From positions 1 through 39,461 of the forward strand of contig DJHJ01000004.1 in the NCBI GenBank assembly GCA_002433055.1: a stretch of DNA of 39,461 nt. The letters are read 5' to 3'. The stretch comes from Acidobacteriia bacterium UBA6623 (GTDB lineage Bacteria > Acidobacteriota > Terriglobia > Bryobacterales > UBA6623). The position numbers and the translations under genes are program-made. Below the pieces are notes generated by a model. It worked only from the letters and a program-made list of their open reading frames with translations, did not search any database and had not been told where the DNA came from. Every line of letters starts with the position of its first letter. Position 1 is the first letter of the stretch. Shown in pieces: positions 34,236 to 39,461 of this stretch.

Positions 34236-35730
34236 CGGGCAGCTAACTCTCAACAAATCTCAACATATGAAGGAGTGTGCCTTCTGCCAAAGTGCGGCTG
34301 TAGATCTTCAGGCTGTACTGTATGAGGTAGAGCGCGATCTGCGACACTCGATTCCTGCCGAAACCGAGACTTCACAAGCAGCATCGCTCGAGCGACTTCG
34401 CGAATCCATGTTGCTGCAGACACCCGTCGTGCCTGGAGTCACTGAGTCGCCTTGGCTTCGGCCAGTTTATGGAGTTGCTGCGGCTGTACTAGTAGCCGCT
34501 CTAGGTGGATATTTGGCCTTTGGCTTGCTCGCACCTCCTCTAAGGGAGAACGGTGATGGGCGAGCTTTGGCTAGACTGAGTTCCATACCAGCAGAGGAGC
34601 TGGTGGTGCCAGTTGCAACCGCCGATCTAGTGAACAGCGAGCTCACCTCTGAGATTCCGGAAAGTACTGTGGTCTTTCCCAAGGAACCGAAAACAGTGGA
34701 GCTTTTTGAGGTTAACTTCGAACCCTCTCTCATGGTTGCTCAACAACCAGCGTTCTTTTCGGAAGGTCCCACGTTGGAAGGTATTCCGAGTGACACGTGG
34801 AACAAGGCAACGAGATTTTCGAACCTGGATCTGCCGATTGTGAGGCCTTTGAAAGTTACGGGTTCCGACACTTTTGACTCTACTGAGCTGGTTCCGAGGC
34901 ATTCAGAGGCAGTAGAGACTGTGGTAGAAGGCTACTGGTTGTTGGCGAAGGCGGGTGTATGGGAAGAAGATCTCAGACCAGTGGACCGCAGTGGTCAGCT
35001 TTATTTCGTAGGCACGGTAGAGAATAATGTGACCCGAGCGCGCGTTTTGGAAGCGCTTTCTGGTCGAGCAGGACAAGCTCACATTGGTTTCGATCTAAGT
35101 TCTCGTGATCTGAATAAGGCCACAAGCAATAACACAGAAGGGCTGGTAAAAAAGACCATCCGCCCTACAAGTCGACCGAGTGGAGGCGTTATGAGGACTG
35201 CTCTACTGTCACATTTCCAGGATGCAGCCAGAAGGTCGTTTCAAAGCCCCGAATTCTCTCTGCTTGAGGCGGAGTTAGATAGCTATGTGAAACGTATCTT
35301 CCGTGGGCAGACTCGCTTATTGGCTCATGCTTACGCACTAAACTCATTGTTAAGTGATATTAAATTGGGGTATGTCGATAACCTTTCCTTCGGGGCAAAA
35401 CGTAGGCTAAGGGAAGTCATCCGTTTTCACTTAGCCGCTTTACGAGATGAAGAAGAAGCTCTTCATGATCGACTTTCTGAAGTTTTACCGCGAAAATATT
35501 GGGCTTACAAGTCAGGTGAGTTTCTGAGTCAGCGTCACGACGACTGGTCAGCAGAGGGTGAAGCTCTTCTCAATGATGCCCTTCGGCTCGATTCGGTATT
35601 AGGATCATTATTTGGTGCAGTACCCGAGACAATCCAGATCAGCGATGTGAACCACTCCTGTAGTGACCTTCTGCGCAGTATTCGCGTTCATTTAGATCAC
35701 CTCAAGGCGCCTCTTAAAACTCTACAATAG
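34195..35730 (+). CDS. Anti-sigma factor with zinc motif and large extracytoplasmic region
   Basis: A 511-aa membrane protein. Near the N-terminus H24-x3-C28-x2-C31 matches the core of the zinc-binding anti-sigma (ZAS) motif. A transmembrane helix is at about 91-112. The remaining 400 residues would be periplasmic: a Glu/Pro/Val-rich stretch to about 290, then a probably helical segment (about 330-511) with no family I recognise. The best start is TTG 34195, five bases after GAGGA and overlapping the sigma gene; an ATG at 34138 begins the open frame but lies deep in that gene. It should hold the sigma factor at the membrane until an envelope signal arrives. Confidence 0.75.
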   Translation: MRHLTTKELLRHFDGQLTLNKSQHMKECAFCQSAAVDLQAVLYEVERDLRHSIPAETETSQAASLERLRESMLLQTPVVPGVTESPWLRPVYGVAAAVLVAALGGYLAFGLLAPPLRENGDGRALARLSSIPAEELVVPVATADLVNSELTSEIPESTVVFPKEPKTVELFEVNFEPSLMVAQQPAFFSEGPTLEGIPSDTWNKATRFSNLDLPIVRPLKVTGSDTFDSTELVPRHSEAVETVVEGYWLLAKAGVWEEDLRPVDRSGQLYFVGTVENNVTRARVLEALSGRAGQAHIGFDLSSRDLNKATSNNTEGLVKKTIRPTSRPSGGVMRTALLSHFQDAARRSFQSPEFSLLEAELDSYVKRIFRGQTRLLAHAYALNSLLSDIKLGYVDNLSFGAKRRLREVIRFHLAALRDEEEALHDRLSEVLPRKYWAYKSGEFLSQRHDDWSAEGEALLNDALRLDSVLGSLFGAVPETIQISDVNHSCSDLLRSIRVHLDHLKAPLKTLQ

Positions 35731-35735
35731 AAGTC

Positions 35736-38700
35736 ATGTGCGGGAGGATACTCCTGCCGGCGGTTGTGTATCTTTTGTTTGCTCAACCCCTGGTTTGTCA
35801 AACCCCGAGTGGCTCAATAGTCGGTCTAGTGGTAGATCGCGACCATATTCCTCTCGATCGGGCGGAAATCCGCTTGATCGATAGATCTACTGCTAAATCC
35901 ATCAAGACACATAGTGACCTTGAGGGGAAGTTTTTTTTCACAGACTTGCGTCCGGGGCTCTACTCATTATCTGTTGATCTAGAGGGTTATTCTCTGCAAC
36001 GGCTTGGTCCTTATGAGGTGTTACCGGAAATTCCTGTTGAGGTTGGCATAGAGCTAAGAAAATTGATCCTGTCTTCGATTAAACCCACTGGAGGATTGGG
36101 AGGAATTGCTCTTGAATATGGTTTGGTACGGGAGCAGATTGAAGCCATGCCGGTGATTTTGGGTTCGGACGGTCGAACGGCTACTGACAAATTGCTGCAT
36201 CTTGTACCTGGTGTAACTCCCACTGCTTCGCTGGAAGTAAATCCATTTACGGGATTGGCCGCACCAGTTTCAGCCAACGGATTGCGCAGTTCCGCTATCA
36301 ATTATCAACTCGATTTTTCCTCTAATAACGCACAGAATCGTATCAGTGGATCACAAGCAGGAACATTTGGCCCTCCGCCAGAGACCATAGAGACATTTAG
36401 GGTAGTAACGCACACCTATTCGGCTATTGATGGTCGTAATGCTGGTGCAGTGGTGGCTGTAACCACGCGGAGCGGTAGTACTGATTGGCACGGACAGGCC
36501 AGAACTTTTTGGCGACCACGTCGGGGTCGCCGTATTGAAATGTTTAATGATGCAACCGACACAATTGGTGGCATAGACGGAGGTGTCCAATTCGGTGGAC
36601 CTCTTCCCAAAACGAAAAATATTTTTCTGTTTTCTGATGTGGAGTTTTGGGGATCGGAGCGATTCCATACGGCAGTTTCACCAGTTTTAAGTATGGCCGA
36701 ACGGGGTGGTGATTTTTCATCGGCTCCGCAGCTTAACTTGCCGCGAGATCCGACCAGCTTGACTTTATTCTCGAATGGGCTCGTGCCGCCAGAGTATTTT
36801 GATCCACTGATGATTAAGTATCTCGATACTTTAGTGCCGCTTCCTAATGAGGGGGATAATCTGCATCGTTCTACTAGGCGTATGACTGGTGAAGGGGAGA
36901 CGTTTTTAGAACGGATCGATTGGCGGCGAGGAGATTGGGCACTGAACGGGAGCTATTTTAATTTCCAGAATCGAGTAGTGGAACCCTCGTATAATATTCT
37001 CGCAACACCTGGATTAGCTTTACAACGACGTCAACGGGCACAGAACGCACAGGTTTCACTGATATACACGCCAAGCGCTCAAATTATCAACACTGTGCGA
37101 TTGGGTGGACAACGACTAACAAGTAACAACCGTGAAGGGCAGCTTGACTTTTTAAATACATCGGCTGAGAGTTTTGGATTCGATTTTGTGCAGTACGGCG
37201 CAGCTCCACAGGCTTTACCTGACCTTTCAATTCTTGACCATGATGGCAGTGAGAGATTACGTGTTCCATCTTTTTTGACTTCTGAGTCATCTGCACAGAC
37301 CGGTTTTCAAATTCGCAACGACTTTTCCTACAGGAAGGAAGGGTTTGTTTTGCGCGGTGGTCTGATGTGGAGACGTGGCATTTGGCCATTTTCGAATACC
37401 GAAAATCCTGCTGGTAGCTTTACGTTTTCTTCAACGGCATTCCGTGGCAGTCGCAATAGTGGTGCAGATCTGTTGATGGGTATTCCAGCTCACTATCGCA
37501 TTACAACGCCTCGCAATATGAATCTGCGCTGGCGTGAGTTTGCTGCTTACGGTGAGATCGAATGGCAACCGTTGCGGGGTTTTCAAATTACAACTGGTGT
37601 TCGATATGAAGCTCAACCGCCAGCTGTAGAACGACTTGACCGCATCGCTGCATTTCGTCGTAATGTAGATACACAGGCCTTTGCCAACACCCTGCCCAAC
37701 CTAATTTTTCCGGGTGACCCGGACGGCGAATTTGGATCATTGCCACGTTCCACAGTGCGTACGAATGGTCGGCACATTGCACCGCGCATTGGTTTAGTCT
37801 ATTCTCCACCGGATAAAAGCAAACTACTTCGATGGATTTTTGGTGAGTCTGGACGATCCGTTTTTCGCTCGTCTTACGGGGTTTTTTATGATTTCGGAGC
37901 CTTTGCCGGCTCAAGTGTCGCTGCGTTGTTTCAAGCCACTTTTCCACCTTTTAGTACGGATACACGTTACAACTTTGGCCGATTGCAACGGCAAGGGAGT
38001 TTCCGAGCTCCGCTGTCGATCGTTCCACCGAAAACGGCTGCAGTCATCCAAAGTTCACATGTAAGCTTCCCTGTACTCTCTTTTGATCCTATGTTTGAGA
38101 ACACACTAGCCCACCATTGGACTTTAGGTTGGCAAAGACTTCTCCCACACCGTATTCTTCTCAGTGCAATTTATGTAGGATCACGCTCATTGAATCTACA
38201 ACGCCAACGAGAGCTAAACATTTTTGTCCGCAATCCTTCTCTTGGGTTCGGTCAGGTCCGTAACATGCGATTGTTTTCGCAGTATGACAATGTGCGCTTG
38301 TTTGAAAGTACAGGAAAGGGCCTATACAACGGATTACAATGGAAAGCCACCCGGTATCTCAGCAACAATATAGCCTTTGATCTCAGTTACACTTGGGCAA
38401 ACTCTTTTGATAATGGCAGCACAGTTTTTCGGGATTCTCTTGTGACGGAGTCCTGGGCACACTCCGATTTCGATCGCCGACACTCGATTGCGGCAACCTG
38501 GTTCTATCAAGTTCGACTGCCTCGCAAAATCAGGGAAAAACTGCCATGGGCCGGGGGATGGAAGGTTAGTGGTATCTGGCGCTTGCATTCCGGTCTGCCA
38601 CTTGACATACGACAGAGCGAGGACCCGTCATACAGTTTTGACCGTGTAGGGAGACCAGATCTTGTTGGAGAGTTTCGGCGCGTAGACCCGGGCAAGGAGC

Positions 38701-39044
38701 GTACATTTACTCTCGCCAATGGGCATGAAGTTACGGGCCGCTTTGCTTTTGACCCGACTGTCTTCCAGGCTGTTGTCCCGAAAAGTTTTGACGAGAGACG
38801 TCTTGGAACCATGGGCCGTAATACGGTAAGGATGCACGGATTTCAGCAGTGGGATTTGCACATCGGACGTCAGGTGGCTACAGGTGAAACGACTTCACTG
38901 GATTTTGCAATTGACCTACTTAATGCTTTCAACAACCGAAATTGGGCTATCCCTTCCACTGACATTGATGACCCCTATTTCGGAATCGTGAGATCTGGAG
39001 GGTTACCACGCACTTTTCAGCTTAGCCTGAGGTTCAGATTTTAA
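35736..39044 (+). CDS. Oar-type TonB-dependent outer-membrane receptor
   Basis: A 1102-aa outer-membrane protein. Signal peptide (1-22), then a carboxypeptidase-regulatory-like beta-sandwich (about 26-110: G-S-I-V-G-L-V-V-D, G-K-F-F-F-T-D-L-R-P-G-L-Y), a plug domain (about 125-245) and a beta-barrel to the end. The last residues F-Q-L-S-L-R-F-R-F end in Phe, as needed for barrel insertion. Such receptors, known from Myxococcus Oar and abundant in Acidobacteriota, import large nutrients or act in adhesion and signalling. There is no clear TonB box and no STN signalling domain. The ATG lies 5 bases after the anti-sigma gene. Confidence 0.92.
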   Translation: MCGRILLPAVVYLLFAQPLVCQTPSGSIVGLVVDRDHIPLDRAEIRLIDRSTAKSIKTHSDLEGKFFFTDLRPGLYSLSVDLEGYSLQRLGPYEVLPEIPVEVGIELRKLILSSIKPTGGLGGIALEYGLVREQIEAMPVILGSDGRTATDKLLHLVPGVTPTASLEVNPFTGLAAPVSANGLRSSAINYQLDFSSNNAQNRISGSQAGTFGPPPETIETFRVVTHTYSAIDGRNAGAVVAVTTRSGSTDWHGQARTFWRPRRGRRIEMFNDATDTIGGIDGGVQFGGPLPKTKNIFLFSDVEFWGSERFHTAVSPVLSMAERGGDFSSAPQLNLPRDPTSLTLFSNGLVPPEYFDPLMIKYLDTLVPLPNEGDNLHRSTRRMTGEGETFLERIDWRRGDWALNGSYFNFQNRVVEPSYNILATPGLALQRRQRAQNAQVSLIYTPSAQIINTVRLGGQRLTSNNREGQLDFLNTSAESFGFDFVQYGAAPQALPDLSILDHDGSERLRVPSFLTSESSAQTGFQIRNDFSYRKEGFVLRGGLMWRRGIWPFSNTENPAGSFTFSSTAFRGSRNSGADLLMGIPAHYRITTPRNMNLRWREFAAYGEIEWQPLRGFQITTGVRYEAQPPAVERLDRIAAFRRNVDTQAFANTLPNLIFPGDPDGEFGSLPRSTVRTNGRHIAPRIGLVYSPPDKSKLLRWIFGESGRSVFRSSYGVFYDFGAFAGSSVAALFQATFPPFSTDTRYNFGRLQRQGSFRAPLSIVPPKTAAVIQSSHVSFPVLSFDPMFENTLAHHWTLGWQRLLPHRILLSAIYVGSRSLNLQRQRELNIFVRNPSLGFGQVRNMRLFSQYDNVRLFESTGKGLYNGLQWKATRYLSNNIAFDLSYTWANSFDNGSTVFRDSLVTESWAHSDFDRRHSIAATWFYQVRLPRKIREKLPWAGGWKVSGIWRLHSGLPLDIRQSEDPSYSFDRVGRPDLVGEFRRVDPGKERTFTLANGHEVTGRFAFDPTVFQAVVPKSFDERRLGTMGRNTVRMHGFQQWDLHIGRQVATGETTSLDFAIDLLNAFNNRNWAIPSTDIDDPYFGIVRSGGLPRTFQLSLRFRF

Positions 39045-39115
39045 GAAACGAATGCTGCGCCGGCGGTTTGTAGGCAGGCAAACTTAGAGCTCTGATCATC
39101 TTTCAAGCGTTAAAG

Positions 39116-39461
39116 TTATCGAATGTAAAGAAATTCGTTCAGGCTAAGCAATGATTGACAGTAATCAACCAGCGCGGATCTGATGTAATTACTGCTGTTT
39201 CCAGACTTATGCAACTGTTGTTGCTGATTGATGAACTTTTCCCCTTCAACAACTTCCATATTTGTGGGTTTCCGACCATAGGTAATACGGTATGCCTCGT
39301 GTATTGCCTCTGCCCCCACTCTATCTTGCAATCGACTGGCCAATCCTTCGGCATAACGGCGAGCTTGCGGGCTGTTGAGAAACATCAGTGCTTGAGGTGC
39401 AATAGTAGTGGAAGGCCTGTGTCCGACCCCAACTAGATGTTCGGGCCAGTCGAACAGCATC
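39116..39461 (-). CDS. DUF1553 (PSD1-type) protein, C-terminal part (partial)
   Basis: The last 114 or so residues of a protein whose start lies beyond the right edge. The block R-P-S-T-T-I-A-P-Q-A-L-M-F-L-N-S and the final L-L-S-L-N-E-F-L-Y-I-R are typical of the C-terminus of DUF1549/DUF1553 proteins, large secreted proteins often with a cytochrome c-like PSCyt domain. They are abundant in Planctomycetota, Verrucomicrobiota and some Acidobacteriota, with no settled function. It converges on the Oar-type gene, with 71 bases between the two stops and no clear terminator hairpin. Confidence 0.88.
   Translation of the reverse strand, partial: MLFDWPEHLVGVGHRPSTTIAPQALMFLNSPQARRYAEGLASRLQDRVGAEAIHEAYRITYGRKPTNMEVVEGEKFINQQQQLHKSGNSSNYIRSALVDYCQSLLSLNEFLYIR

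Noticed and set aside
1..39461. CRISPR arrays, insertion sequences, prophage or defence genes
   Set aside because: No spaced direct repeats, transposase, integrase or phage genes were recognised; the only tandem repeat is the coding one at 1-93.

Overview
The window looks like a chromosomal segment of an uncultured bacterium, most likely an acidobacterium. A planctomycete or verrucomicrobial relative is the main alternative. The clues are a large TonB-dependent Oar-type receptor with an N-terminal carboxypeptidase-regulatory-like domain, a DUF1844 protein, secreted PQQ-like beta-propellers, a DUF1553 protein at the right edge, and a pseudopilin of the 'YRGEQY' type that lacks Glu5. No prophage, insertion sequence, CRISPR array, rRNA or tRNA was recognised. 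Base composition looks fairly even, and most genes are ordinary core or metabolic genes. The taxonomic call is inference from gene content only.

Left part (1-10.9 kb): the end of a lysine-rich histone-H1-like gene and its terminator, then metX (homoserine O-acyltransferase). Next is a five-gene minus-strand cluster read from 8734 down to 1596: two secreted PQQ-like propeller proteins (734 and 474 aa), a truncated adenylate-forming enzyme of the PaaK/EhpF type, an iron-dependent alcohol dehydrogenase, and a third propeller protein. A palindrome sits exactly on the candidate promoter of this cluster. Upstream on the same strand are a di-haem cytochrome c peroxidase with its own good promoter and a PlsC acyltransferase.

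Middle (11-25.7 kb): a radical SAM/SPASM-like protein, a small secreted protein of unknown function, rfbB plus an rfbC-like epimerase, and pyrF overlapping tail-to-tail with a TlpA-like thioredoxin. These are followed by a co-directional run of DUF1844, PhnP-like metallo-hydrolase, ribF, pta and a transketolase that resembles the animal-type enzyme. Then come trkA-trkH (potassium uptake), an orphan ThiS sulfur carrier and a MerR-type regulator.

Right part (25.8-39.5 kb): one tight operon encodes LolA, a GspF/PilC platform protein, a GspE/PilB ATPase, PilM, PilN, PilO, a PilP-like protein and a pseudopilin with a long Arg/Ser-rich tail. No secretin gene is included. A consensus-like sigma70 promoter then leads into an ECF sigma factor, a zinc-type anti-sigma factor with a large unknown C-terminal region, and a 1102-aa Oar-type outer-membrane receptor. 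This looks like a cell-surface-signalling or envelope-remodelling unit. The window ends inside a convergent DUF1553 gene.

Most interesting: the propeller/EhpF-like/ADH operon with its operator-like palindrome; the sigma/anti-sigma/Oar unit, whose best ribosome-binding site opens an out-of-frame 34-codon reading frame over the sigma start; the secretin-less pilus operon with an unusual pseudopilin; and the animal-type transketolase.
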